Below, one piece after another: positions 26,322-35,027 of a stretch of DNA of 64,000 nucleotides. The notes beneath the pieces are model-generated. The model did no database searches. It worked only from the letters and a program-made list of their open reading frames with translations, and was not told where the DNA came from. Within the stretch, counting starts at the first letter, position 1, and every line of letters begins with the position of its first letter. The translations under genes and the position numbers were made by a program. Source of the stretch: Nonomuraea cypriaca (GTDB lineage: Bacteria; Actinomycetota; Actinomycetes; Streptosporangiales; Streptosporangiaceae); NCBI RefSeq assembly GCF_015645445.1, contig NZ_JADOGI010000002.1:114034-178033 (forward strand), given 5' to 3'.

Positions 26322-27956
26322 CTAGCGCGGCGCCAGGATCCGCAACTGCAGCATCGCCGCGAACCGCTGCTCCGGATCGTCCAGGTCGATCTCGCCCACC
26401 TCGGTGACGCGCCTGAGCCGGTAGCGCAGTGTGTTGGGGTGGATGAAGAGCGTGCCGGCCGCCTTGCCCACGTCACCGAGGGCATCCAGCCAGGCCTCCA
26501 GCGATTCGACGAGGCCGGCGTTGTTGCGCTCGTCGTACTCCATCAGGCGGGCGATCGCACCGACCGGCCGCTCGTCGCGCGCTGCCGCGAGGTCACGCAG
26601 CTCCAGGACCAGGGCGAGCGTCTGAACGTCGTCGAGTTGCGCCACCCGGAGGGTGGTGTGACCCTCCCGCATCACCCGGAGCACCCGGTCGGCCTGGGCC
26701 TTTCCCTGGACGATCGCGCTGATGTCCGTTCCTGCCGGGGCGACGGCCACGATCGCGGGAAGGCTGCCGCCGACCCGGTCCACGAAGTCGGAGGCCAGCC
26801 GGACGGCTCGCTGTTCCGGGCTACCCGTCGAGACGACCACGGGCAGCAGGCCGTACACCGTGCCGCCGACGGTCGCCACCGCGGAGGACGGCACCGTCAC
26901 CGACAGATGGACCGACAGCGCGTCCGCGAGCCGCTCGAGATCGGCGGCTCTGCTCTGGTCCGCACGGGCGTGATCGTCGTCGGCCAGCAGGACCGCGCTC
27001 ACGATGACGAGGCGGCGACCGGACAGGCCGAGCCGCACGAGGGCGTCCCGCGCTCCCGCACCTCCTTCGAGGACCGTCCCCATCAGGTCGGTACGCAGCC
27101 TTCGCCGGACATCGGCGCCGGCACGGATCCGCAGCAGATGCAGCGCGACCAGCTTCGAGGCCTCGAGCAGGGCCTCCGTTCGCTCGCCGTCGACCGCGCC
27201 GTCCATGGCGGCCCAGATCGAGCCGAGGATCTCGTCGCCGGCGCGAACCGCGATGGCGACGCGTTGCACCGTCATCCCGTCACTTCCCAGATCCTGTGGC
27301 GTGACGACGACCGGCCCCTGGTAGCGGTAGAGGTCGCGGAAGACGCCCAGTTCGGTCAGCCGCGTGGCGTACCGCTCGGGCACCTGCCGGCCGATGACCG
27401 TCTCCACGCGGGAGGGATCCGCTTCCTCCTGGCGGCCGGAGAAGGCGAGCACACGGGAGTTGCGGTCCTCGATGGTGATGGGAGCGTCGAGGAGCGCGGC
27501 CACGGCGTTGGCCACCGCGAAGAGATCGCCCGACGGGAGGCCGCCGAGCGACTCGTGCCCGGTGACCCCGATATCCCCTTCGGCGAGCAGGGAGCGAATG
27601 AGCGCGGTGAGCTGCGCCCACGTGGCGCCCCGGCGCAGGCCGATCAGGGCCACGCCGCTGGTCTGGACCGCCTCCCGCACCTCGGGGGTCAGGGCGACCG
27701 GAGCCCGGACGACGAGGCCCACCGCGTCATGGTCACCGAGCGAGCCGAGTAGCCGGGCCAGCATGCCGCCGGCCGGGTCCACCCCGACTCCGAGCACGAG
27801 CGAGCGCGGCCCGAGCACGGGTTCGTCGAGCGGGTCGAAGATGACGAGTCCGCTGATCTCTCCGGGATGGTCGACGTCACCGGCGACCAACTCGAGGAGC
27901 GTGGTCCCCAGGTCGTCCAGCACGCGAGCGAGGCTGGCACGCAGACGCTGGCTCAC
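26322..27956 (-). CDS. PucR-family transcriptional regulator of the peptide/D-amino acid operon
   Basis: GTG 27956 gives 544 residues; the open frame continues to 28613 only as antisense of the racemase gene. The layout is an N-terminal purine-catabolism regulator domain (about residues 1-120), a central GGDEF-like/CdaR region and a C-terminal PucR HTH (GTLFIHPNTLRYRLRRVTEV). PucR/CdaR proteins usually respond to nitrogenous metabolites. It is the last gene of the minus-strand operon and about 50 bp after the racemase. Candidate operators for it are the repeat at 38083-38122 and the half site at 39156-39166. Confidence 0.82.
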   Translation of the reverse strand: MSQRLRASLARVLDDLGTTLLELVAGDVDHPGEISGLVIFDPLDEPVLGPRSLVLGVGVDPAGGMLARLLGSLGDHDAVGLVVRAPVALTPEVREAVQTSGVALIGLRRGATWAQLTALIRSLLAEGDIGVTGHESLGGLPSGDLFAVANAVAALLDAPITIEDRNSRVLAFSGRQEEADPSRVETVIGRQVPERYATRLTELGVFRDLYRYQGPVVVTPQDLGSDGMTVQRVAIAVRAGDEILGSIWAAMDGAVDGERTEALLEASKLVALHLLRIRAGADVRRRLRTDLMGTVLEGGAGARDALVRLGLSGRRLVIVSAVLLADDDHARADQSRAADLERLADALSVHLSVTVPSSAVATVGGTVYGLLPVVVSTGSPEQRAVRLASDFVDRVGGSLPAIVAVAPAGTDISAIVQGKAQADRVLRVMREGHTTLRVAQLDDVQTLALVLELRDLAAARDERPVGAIARLMEYDERNNAGLVESLEAWLDALGDVGKAAGTLFIHPNTLRYRLRRVTEVGEIDLDDPEQRFAAMLQLRILAPR

Positions 27957-28006
27957 GCCCGGCAGTATAGGCGGCCGGGCCCGCGTGCCATCCGACCGGC
28001 CAATGC

Positions 28007-29131
28007 TCAGAAGACGATCCACTCGGTCGACGTCGTCACCGCGTCGAGCACCTCCGGGATGGGCGTGACACCCAGCCCGGGGCCGGTGGGTACCGCGATG
28101 TGACCGTCTTCCAGGACGATCGGCTCGGTGATGTCGGTGTGGTAGAAGCGGTCGGAGGCCGAGACGTCCCCTGGCAGCGTGAATCCGGGCAGGGCGGCGA
28201 GGGCGACGTTGGCCGCGCGGCCGATGCCGGTCTCCAGCATGCCCCCGCACCAGACCGCGAGTCCGTTGGCCGCGGCCAGGTCGTGGATCTTCCTGGCCTC
28301 GAGATATCCGCCGACGCGACCGGGCTTGATGTTGATGATCTGGCAGGCGCCGAGCGCGATCGCCGCGGCGGCGGTCTGCGCGGAGACGATGGACTCGTCG
28401 AGACAGATCGGTGTCGCCATCTGCCGTGCCAGCGCGGCGTGACCGAGGACGTCCTCTTCTTCCAGCGGCTGCTCGATCAGGAGCAGCTCGAACTCGTCGA
28501 GCTTCGCGAGGTGGCGCGCGTCGCGAAGCGTGTAGGCCGTGTTGGCATCGACCTGAAGCAGCACGTCCCCGCCGAAGCGCTCGCGTACGGCGGCCACCGG
28601 GGCCAGATCCCAACCCGGTTCGATCTTCAGCTTGATGCGCACGTACCCGGCGTCCAGATATCCCTCGACGACCGTCAGCAACTGCGGGACCGAGTCGTGG
28701 ATGCCGACCGACACACCGCTGGGAACCCGATCGTCGACGGCGCCGAGCTCACGGCCGAACGAGCGGCCGAGAGCGCGGAGCTCCGCATCCAGGATCGCCA
28801 TCTCCACAGCGGCCTTGGCCATGCGCTGCCCCTTGAACGGATGGAGCAGGCCGGCGACGGCGGCCGCACCCGAGCGCGCGATCGCGGCCTGCCCCTCGGG
28901 CGAGGCCAGCTTCGGAATGAGGAAGCGTCGCAGCACGTCCGCCTGCGACTCGACGTACTCACTCGAGTAGAGCGGGTCGGCCAGAGCGACACATTCGCCC
29001 CAGCCCTCGGCGTCGTCCGTCACAGCCTTGAGAAGGAGGATGTCGCGCTCGGTCTGCGTGCCGAACGAGGTACGGAACGGTGATACGAGCGGCATCGAGA
29101 CACGACGAAGTTCGATTCCCCGCAGCTTCAT
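28007..29131 (-). CDS. N-succinylamino acid racemase / o-succinylbenzoate synthase-like enolase
   Basis: The 374-residue enolase-superfamily member has the muconate-lactonising subgroup residues: KLKIEP (KxK), LQVDANTAY (Asp), IEQPLEEED (Glu), CLDESI (Asp) and INIKPGRVGG (Lys). The motifs fit the MenC/NSAR branch. There is no menaquinone context. The GNAT gene upstream, overlapping by four bases (29128-29131), instead recalls the known pathway in which D-amino acids are N-succinylated, racemised by NSAR and desuccinylated to L-amino acids. Dipeptide epimerase is a less likely alternative. Confidence 0.82.
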   Translation of the reverse strand: MKLRGIELRRVSMPLVSPFRTSFGTQTERDILLLKAVTDDAEGWGECVALADPLYSSEYVESQADVLRRFLIPKLASPEGQAAIARSGAAAVAGLLHPFKGQRMAKAAVEMAILDAELRALGRSFGRELGAVDDRVPSGVSVGIHDSVPQLLTVVEGYLDAGYVRIKLKIEPGWDLAPVAAVRERFGGDVLLQVDANTAYTLRDARHLAKLDEFELLLIEQPLEEEDVLGHAALARQMATPICLDESIVSAQTAAAAIALGACQIINIKPGRVGGYLEARKIHDLAAANGLAVWCGGMLETGIGRAANVALAALPGFTLPGDVSASDRFYHTDITEPIVLEDGHIAVPTGPGLGVTPIPEVLDAVTTSTEWIVF

Positions 29132-29958
29132 GACGTTCTCCGGATCTGTTCCAGGTCAGGGTCGCCGAGCTCGACGAGGTAGCCGAGCTCGCAGTCGAAG
29201 TCGACGACGCGACCGCCGGAGGCCATCAGCGGCTCCAGCTCGTCGCGCAGCCGGTGGCGCCAGGCCCCGGCGGTGGCCGCGTCGCTGACGCGGAGGGCCT
29301 CGATATCGGCCGGAGCCGCGACCCGCCTGCTCGACGGACCGCCGACCGGGCGCTCGAACGGCGTTCCAGAGCAGGCGGCGAGCACTCGCGGCGAGAGCAG
29401 CTCCCAGCGCGCCAGGAGCCGATCGGTGTCGTCGCCACCGTTGATCGCGTCGTGCATCGCGCCGTAGAAGTTGGGGAGGTACTCCACCGGGAGCGCCCCC
29501 AACTTGACGATGTTGAAGTAGGCGTTGCGGCTGACCAGCGGGTCGAAGGTCCATTCGATCGCGATGATGCCGCGCGCGAGCGCCCACGCGCGCTGGTGGA
29601 GCTTGAGCGCCGTCCCGACACCGCGGCCGGCCAGTTCTGGCACCACACCGGCGATGTGGCTGTGCAGGGTGCGTGCCGCCGGCTCCTCATGAAAGCCGAT
29701 GCAGACACCGATGAGCCGGTCTCCGTCGTAGGCGCCGGCGACGTAGTTGCCGGCCTTCGTCAGGGCACGGAGGAACTCCACCGTGATCAGCGGATTCTCC
29801 GGCCGGCCCCAGATCTCGACGAGCAGGTCGATCACGGCGTGGGCCTCGTCGAGGTTCCGCAGCTCCCGGACCACCACTCCCGCCTTGGCGGCCCATCTCG
29901 CCGCGTCCTCCGCCGCCAGGCCGAGGGAAGAGGTCTCGATGGGCATCTCGATGGGCAC
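29128..29958 (-). CDS. GNAT-family N-acyltransferase (probable amino acid N-succinyl/acetyltransferase)
   Basis: GTG 29958 lies two bases past the stop of the previous gene; ATG 29946 is an alternative. The protein has about 276 residues, with the GNAT acyl-CoA loop VVPELAGRGVGTALKLHQ near residue 115 and the WTFDPLVSRNAYFNIVKLG region seen in larger GNATs. A second half (about residues 200-276) extends past the core. Adjacent to the racemase gene, it probably acylates D-amino acids as racemase substrates. The donor (succinyl-CoA versus acetyl-CoA) cannot be told. Confidence 0.75.
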   Translation of the reverse strand: MPIEMPIETSSLGLAAEDAARWAAKAGVVVRELRNLDEAHAVIDLLVEIWGRPENPLITVEFLRALTKAGNYVAGAYDGDRLIGVCIGFHEEPAARTLHSHIAGVVPELAGRGVGTALKLHQRAWALARGIIAIEWTFDPLVSRNAYFNIVKLGALPVEYLPNFYGAMHDAINGGDDTDRLLARWELLSPRVLAACSGTPFERPVGGPSSRRVAAPADIEALRVSDAATAGAWRHRLRDELEPLMASGGRVVDFDCELGYLVELGDPDLEQIRRTS

Positions 29959-29960
29959 GG

Positions 29961-31346
29961 TCAGCCGAGCTTCTTCGGGGTCGCCCGAGCGCCGTAGTGG
30001 ACATACTCCTCGCCCGTGGGCAGCGAGTAGAACGTCACCGGCGCCCACGACTCCATGCCCTCGGGACGGACGGCGTACACACCCTGCGAGACCGGGATCA
30101 TCTCGTACGTTTCAACGGGAGTGTCCTCCAGTTCGGCCAAGGGGCCCATCATCGTGGTACGCAGGGTCGGCCTGCCCTCGTCGTCGAACACCTCCATGCG
30201 CACCGACCCGCGCTCATACGTGCCGGCGTACGGCGTCACGTCGCTCGTCACCGGCTCGGCCGGCGGTTCGAACGGCTCGGGCATCCGCACGCCGGTGAGC
30301 TCGGTAAAGATCTCGTCGTAGAGGTCGACGTAAAGATCGTGGGTGTTGCCGCCGTTGGTGTTGAGCGCGACCGCGACGCCGGCCTCCGGCAGGACGCGCA
30401 GGAACGCCGCCTGGCCGATGGTGTTGCCGTCATGGCCGTAGGCCCGGTGGCCGTGCCAGTCGCAGCGGAACCAGCCCAGGCCCCACGAGTCGCCGAGCAG
30501 GTGCTTTTCCGGGCAGTCGGTCTGGTAGGCCGACATCGCCGCGGTGCTCTCCTGCGTCAGCACGCGTGTGCCGTCGGCGGCAAGCCCTCCGGCCAGGTGC
30601 ATCCGGGCGAAGGCGAGCACGTCGGTGGCGGGCGCCGTGATCAGGCCCGCCGGAGCGACCGCGCGGGGCAGGCCCCACACCGGCGCGACCACCGGCTCCT
30701 TGCCGCCCTTGACGTGGCCCATCGCGTGGGCGAACATCATCGCCTCTTCTGGCAGGGTCGAGGTGCGGGTGAGCCCGAGCGCGGTGAAGAGCTTCTCCTT
30801 GATCGCCTGATCCCAGGTCCGGCCGGTGACGACCTCGATGATCCGGCCGAGCACGGAGTATCCCGCGTTGCAGTAGGACCAGGTGGCGCCGGTCGGATGG
30901 TTCTGCGCGGAGTCGGCCAGCAACGCGACGTACTTCTCCAGCGCGTCGTCACCCCGGCCGGTGTCGGTGAAGTTGTCGCCGTCGATGCCGCTGGTGTGGG
31001 TGAGCAGGTGCCAGACGGTCACGGCCGCGGTGTCCTCGGGCTCGCGCAGCTTGAACTCCGGCAGTACCTCCGCGACCGGAGTGTCGAGGGCGACCGCGCC
31101 CTCGTCGACGAGCTGCATGATGACGGTCGCGGTCCACACCTTGGAGATCGAGCCGATCTGCCAGACCGAGTCGGTGGTGGCCGGCTGGCCGGTGCCGGCG
31201 TGCAGCACGCCTGTCGCGACGGTGACGAGTTCGTCGTCCGCGCCGTCGGCGCCGAGCCGGAGGATGCCCAGCTGGGCGCCCGGAATGCCGTGCTTCTTGG
31301 CGAGGTCGTCGAGACGGTTCTGCCAGTGGTCCAGATCGATGGTCAC
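29961..31346 (-). CDS. S12-family serine hydrolase (beta-lactamase class C / D-aminopeptidase-like), copy A
   Basis: GTG 31346 has an excellent GAAGGAG ribosome site and gives 461 residues without a signal peptide, so it is probably cytosolic. The active-site serine-lysine motif is IGSISKVWT (SxxK, about residue 65) and the second motif is WSYCNAGYS (YxN). A C-terminal beta-domain (about residues 340-461) resembles those of D-amino acid peptidases of the S12 group. It lies between the transporter genes and the GNAT/racemase pair, consistent with releasing D-amino acids from imported peptides. It is closely similar to the copy at 36663-38042. Confidence 0.82.
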   Translation of the reverse strand: MTIDLDHWQNRLDDLAKKHGIPGAQLGILRLGADGADDELVTVATGVLHAGTGQPATTDSVWQIGSISKVWTATVIMQLVDEGAVALDTPVAEVLPEFKLREPEDTAAVTVWHLLTHTSGIDGDNFTDTGRGDDALEKYVALLADSAQNHPTGATWSYCNAGYSVLGRIIEVVTGRTWDQAIKEKLFTALGLTRTSTLPEEAMMFAHAMGHVKGGKEPVVAPVWGLPRAVAPAGLITAPATDVLAFARMHLAGGLAADGTRVLTQESTAAMSAYQTDCPEKHLLGDSWGLGWFRCDWHGHRAYGHDGNTIGQAAFLRVLPEAGVAVALNTNGGNTHDLYVDLYDEIFTELTGVRMPEPFEPPAEPVTSDVTPYAGTYERGSVRMEVFDDEGRPTLRTTMMGPLAELEDTPVETYEMIPVSQGVYAVRPEGMESWAPVTFYSLPTGEEYVHYGARATPKKLG

Positions 31347-31356
31347 GTCTACTCCT

Positions 31357-32118
31357 TCAGGGGGTTTCGCCCGTTTCCGGGGACGTTCGGCGCGCAGCTC
31401 CGGGGAGAGCTGCGAGGAGGTGGCGGGTGTACTCGTGCCGTGGCGCACCGAGCACCTGCGCGGTGGGGCCGTACTCGACGATCTCTCCGCCGTACATCAC
31501 CGCCACGTGGCCGGAGACGTACCGGACGACCGCCAGGTTGTGGGAGATGAACAGCATGGACAGACCCAGCTCGCGCCGCATGTCACGGACGAGGTTGAGC
31601 ACGGCGCCCTGGACGGAGACGTCGAGCGCCGAGGTGATCTCGTCGGCGAGGATCACCTCGGGCCGGGCGGCGAGCGCCCGGGCCAGCGCGACGCGCTGAC
31701 GCTGCCCGCCGGAGAGCCGCCAGGGAAGGTCGCCGGCCCGTGCGGCGTCCAGGTGAACCAGCGAGAGGAGGCGCGAGATCTCCGCCCGCCGAGCCTCCTT
31801 GCCGAGGCGTTCCCTCATCGCCTCCGCGATGCTCTCGCCCACGGTCATGCGGGGGTCGAGCGAGGAATACGGATCCTGGAAGACCACCTGCACCGGGCGC
31901 TCGCGGCCCCGGTTCGGGACCGGCCGGCCGTCCAGCAGGATCTGACCGCTGGTCACGGGCGCCAGGCCGACGGCGGCCCGCGCCAGGGTCGACTTTCCCG
32001 AGCCCGACTCGCCGACGAGGCCCACGATCTCGCCTTCCGCGACCTCGAGGCTGACGCCGTTCAGCACGGTGTGGGAGCCGTATCGCACGGAGACGTCATG
32101 AAAGCTGAGGATGCTCAT
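31357..32118 (-). CDS. Dipeptide/oligopeptide ABC importer ATPase (DppF/OppF type)
   Basis: The 253-residue ATPase has Walker A GESGSGKST, Q-loop VVFQDPYSSLDP (the peptide-importer form), signature LSGGQRQRVALARAL and Walker B VILADEITSALD. It starts at ATG 32118, overlapping the stop of the permease-ATPase fusion gene. It supplies the second nucleotide-binding domain of the importer. Confidence 0.9.
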   Translation of the reverse strand: MSILSFHDVSVRYGSHTVLNGVSLEVAEGEIVGLVGESGSGKSTLARAAVGLAPVTSGQILLDGRPVPNRGRERPVQVVFQDPYSSLDPRMTVGESIAEAMRERLGKEARRAEISRLLSLVHLDAARAGDLPWRLSGGQRQRVALARALAARPEVILADEITSALDVSVQGAVLNLVRDMRRELGLSMLFISHNLAVVRYVSGHVAVMYGGEIVEYGPTAQVLGAPRHEYTRHLLAALPGAARRTSPETGETP

Positions 32119-34013
32119 GCGGTGACCTCCGCGGTGTCGGCGGGAAGCGGCCGGCCGGCCTTGTGGCACGCCACCCGGTTGCCCGCCGCGTCAGCCTCGA
32201 GCGGGGGTTCGACCGCGCGGCAGTGGTCGTCCGCGAGCGGGCAGCGGGCCGCGAAGGCGCAGCCGGCCGGGATGTGAGCGGGATCGGCAGGCAACCCGGG
32301 AATGACGGCGAGCGGCCGCGTCAGGTCGGTTTCCATGTCCGGCACGGCCGCGACGAGCGCCCGCGTGTACGGGTGCCTGGCGAGTGTCCGAAGGTCCCGC
32401 GCCGGCAGTTCCTCGACGATGCGTCCTGCGTACATCACCAGCACCCGGTCGCACACGTCCGTCACGACCGAGACATCGTGACTGATGAGCAGGAGGGCGG
32501 CGCCGGTGTCGCGGCGGACCTCGGCGAGGAGTTCGAGGACCTGCCGCTGAACGGTGACGTCGAGAGCGGTGGTCGGCTCGTCGGCGATGATGAGCCGCGG
32601 CGTCCCCATCAGGCCCATGCCGATCATCGCCCGCTGGCGCATTCCGCCGGAGAACTCGAAGGGGTACTGCCTCGCACGACGCTCGGGCTCGCGGATCCTG
32701 ACCGCGCGGAGGCGGCCGACCGCACGGGCGAGGGCCGCCTTGCGGTTCAGCCCCTGGTGGAAGCGGCTCACCTCCGCCAGTTGCGGCCCGACCCGGTGAG
32801 CCGGGTTGAAGGAGGTCATCGGGTCCTGGAAGACGACGGCCAGCGACGTGCCAAGGCGCTTGCGCAGGGACTCGGGATCGCCGGCGGTCATGAGGTCCTC
32901 TCCCGCGAAGACCAGGTGATTCGCTTCGACGCGCGCCGGTTGCTCGATGAGCCGGGCCACGGCCAGAGCCGTCACCGACTTGCCGGAGCCGGACTCGCCG
33001 ACGACACCGAGGGCTTCGCCGTCCCGGATGGCGAACGTGACCCCCCGCACAGCCCGGATCGGGTGCCGGCCACCGGGAATCGTCACCCGCAGGTCGTCCG
33101 CCGACAGGACCGTGCCGGGGACGGGAGCCGTGGCCACGGGCTCCCGGACCTCGCCGGCGGCGCTGCTGCGCGCTCTACTGCGCTCTCTACTGGGGATCTC
33201 ACCGATGCCGAAGGCCGCCGCGAACGCCTCCCCCGTCAGGTTGAACGCGAGCCCCGCGAGGATGACGGCGAAGCCCGGCCCGAGCGCGGCGAGGGGGTTG
33301 GTATAGATGCCGTTGAGCCCGTCCTGCATGAGCTTGCCCCAGTCGTAGGACGGAGACTGCACCCCCAGCCCCAGGAAAGAAAGCCCGGCGAACGAGAGCA
33401 ACACCCCACCGGCGCTCATCGTCGCGTTCACGATGAGCGGTGCCGCGATGTTCGGCAGCACATGGCGAAGCAGGATGCGAAGTCTGCCCACGCCCGCGAT
33501 CCGGGCCGCGGCGATGTAGTCCTGCTCCGAGATGCCGGCGACGAGCGTGTGACACAGCCGGGCGAACGCGGGCGCTCCGGCGAGGCCTATCGCGAGTGCC
33601 GCCCCTCGCGAGCCGACGCCGAAGATGACGGCGAAGAACAGGACGAGCAGCAGACCGGGGAAGGCCACCAGCACGTTGACGGCCGAGGTGATGAGGCGGC
33701 CCGTCCGCCGTCCCACCAGCATCGGCGCGGCGCCCAGAACGATGCCCAGCACCATGCCGATCGCCGTCGCCGTGAGTGCCAGCGCGATCGAGAGCCTGGT
33801 GGCCACCAGCACCCGGAAGAACAGGTCCCTGCCGAGGTTGTCGGTGCCGATCCAGTGGTCGGCCGACGGGCCGGCGAGCAGGTTGCCGGTGTCGACGACG
33901 GTGGCTCGCTCATCCCACAGGACCGGTCCGAACACGGCGACCGACAGGACGACGGCGAGCAGGCCGAATCCGGCGAGGCCGACGGGCCGGAGCAGAACAC
34001 GTGCCGCGCGCAT
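32115..34013 (-). CDS. Fused dipeptide ABC permease-ATPase (DppC-DppD type)
   Basis: The 632-residue chain has an N-terminal BPD permease (about residues 1-275: ADHWIGTDNLGRDLFFRVL, several transmembrane helices, the EAA loop AARIAGVGRLRILLRHVLPN). A linker leads to a DppD-like ATPase (about residues 300-632) with Walker A GESGSGKSV, signature FSGGMRQRAMIGMGLMG, Walker B LIIADEPTTALD and the Cys-rich tail CAFAARCPLADDHC. This fusion is a recurrent actinobacterial arrangement. It lies one base past the stop of the DppB-type permease gene, so the importer is made from four polypeptides including the binding protein. Confidence 0.9.
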   Translation of the reverse strand: MRAARVLLRPVGLAGFGLLAVVLSVAVFGPVLWDERATVVDTGNLLAGPSADHWIGTDNLGRDLFFRVLVATRLSIALALTATAIGMVLGIVLGAAPMLVGRRTGRLITSAVNVLVAFPGLLLVLFFAVIFGVGSRGAALAIGLAGAPAFARLCHTLVAGISEQDYIAAARIAGVGRLRILLRHVLPNIAAPLIVNATMSAGGVLLSFAGLSFLGLGVQSPSYDWGKLMQDGLNGIYTNPLAALGPGFAVILAGLAFNLTGEAFAAAFGIGEIPSRERSRARSSAAGEVREPVATAPVPGTVLSADDLRVTIPGGRHPIRAVRGVTFAIRDGEALGVVGESGSGKSVTALAVARLIEQPARVEANHLVFAGEDLMTAGDPESLRKRLGTSLAVVFQDPMTSFNPAHRVGPQLAEVSRFHQGLNRKAALARAVGRLRAVRIREPERRARQYPFEFSGGMRQRAMIGMGLMGTPRLIIADEPTTALDVTVQRQVLELLAEVRRDTGAALLLISHDVSVVTDVCDRVLVMYAGRIVEELPARDLRTLARHPYTRALVAAVPDMETDLTRPLAVIPGLPADPAHIPAGCAFAARCPLADDHCRAVEPPLEADAAGNRVACHKAGRPLPADTAEVTA

Positions 34014-34014
34014 C

Positions 34015-35025
34015 TCAGCTGTCTCCGATCGTCGAACGAGGGTCGAGCAGCGCGAGCACCACGTCGACGAGGGTGTTGATCAGGAGGACTCCGACGCCGT
34101 AGACCAGGACCGTCCCCTGCACCAGCGGATAGTCCTTCGAAACGATCGAGGAGACGATCGAGGAGCCGAGACCGGGCCAGGCGAAGACGTTCTCCACCAG
34201 GACCGTTCCGGCCACGAGCGAGCTCAGCAGCAGGCCCCCGAGTGTCAGGGTCGCCGTCACGGCGTTCGGCAGGGCGTGTACGAGATGGACTCTCAGCCGC
34301 GTGAGCCGCTTGGCCCGTGCCGTACGGATGTAGTCGGCCTCCATCACGCCGAGCATCTCCACGCGCACGATGCGCGAAAGCACCGCGGCGGGACCCAGCG
34401 CCAGTGTGAGCACAGGAAGCACATAGGAATCGAGGCCGGCGCGACCCGCCACCGGGAACAGATGGCTCTCCACCGCCAGCAGATAGACGAGCCCCACACC
34501 GAGCAGGAAGTCGGGGATCGCGCTGAGCACGACGCTCGTCCCGGTGAACGCCAGCTCCGTGCGCCGCCCCTTCCCCCGGCGGGTGATCACGGCCATCACC
34601 ACGCCCAACGGCACGGCGACGAGCACCGACAGCAGGAACGCGGCCACGGCAAGTTCGGCCGACGCGGGCAGCCGCTGGGCGATCATCTCGCCCACGGGAA
34701 GCCGGCTGGTGATCGAGATCCCCAGGTCCCCGTGGAGCAGGCGCACCAGGAAGCCGGCGTACTGCTGCCAGAGCGGGTCGAGCAGGCCGAGCTCCTCCTT
34801 CCGTGCCAGCACCAGGTCCGCGGGGGCGGTCGGGCCGAGCGCGGCTCGTACCGGATCGCCCGGGACCAGGTGGATCATCAGGAACGAGGCTGTCACCAGG
34901 ACCCAGAGGGACGACAACAGCCGTCCCGTCCGCCTGAGCGCGAAGCGGAACCACGTGTGCGACCACAGGCCGCCCACTCTTCTTCGGAGGCCGGGCGCGA
35001 CGGCTGCCGGCGTCGGGCTGTTCAT
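34015..35025 (-). CDS. Dipeptide ABC importer permease (DppB type)
   Basis: ATG 35025 lies two bases after the binding-protein stop and gives 336 residues. The DppB/OppB features are LVPGDPVRAALG after the first helix and the periplasmic segment LGLLDPLWQQYAGFL. They are followed by five further membrane helices and the EAA loop ADYIRTARAKRLTRLRVHLVHALPN (split here across the ATPase contact). It pairs with the permease half of the downstream fusion protein. Confidence 0.9.
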   Translation of the reverse strand: MNSPTPAAVAPGLRRRVGGLWSHTWFRFALRRTGRLLSSLWVLVTASFLMIHLVPGDPVRAALGPTAPADLVLARKEELGLLDPLWQQYAGFLVRLLHGDLGISITSRLPVGEMIAQRLPASAELAVAAFLLSVLVAVPLGVVMAVITRRGKGRRTELAFTGTSVVLSAIPDFLLGVGLVYLLAVESHLFPVAGRAGLDSYVLPVLTLALGPAAVLSRIVRVEMLGVMEADYIRTARAKRLTRLRVHLVHALPNAVTATLTLGGLLLSSLVAGTVLVENVFAWPGLGSSIVSSIVSKDYPLVQGTVLVYGVGVLLINTLVDVVLALLDPRSTIGDS

Positions 35026-35027
35026 CG

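Noticed and set aside
28007..29131. Assignment of the enolase gene to menaquinone synthesis (menC)
   Set aside because: No men genes are nearby and the operon is devoted to peptides and amino acids; NSAR activity fits better, although OSBS activity is not excluded.
32163..34079. 638-residue plus-strand open frame over the permease-ATPase fusion
   Set aside because: It is antisense to a clearly recognised gene and has no family-like motifs.
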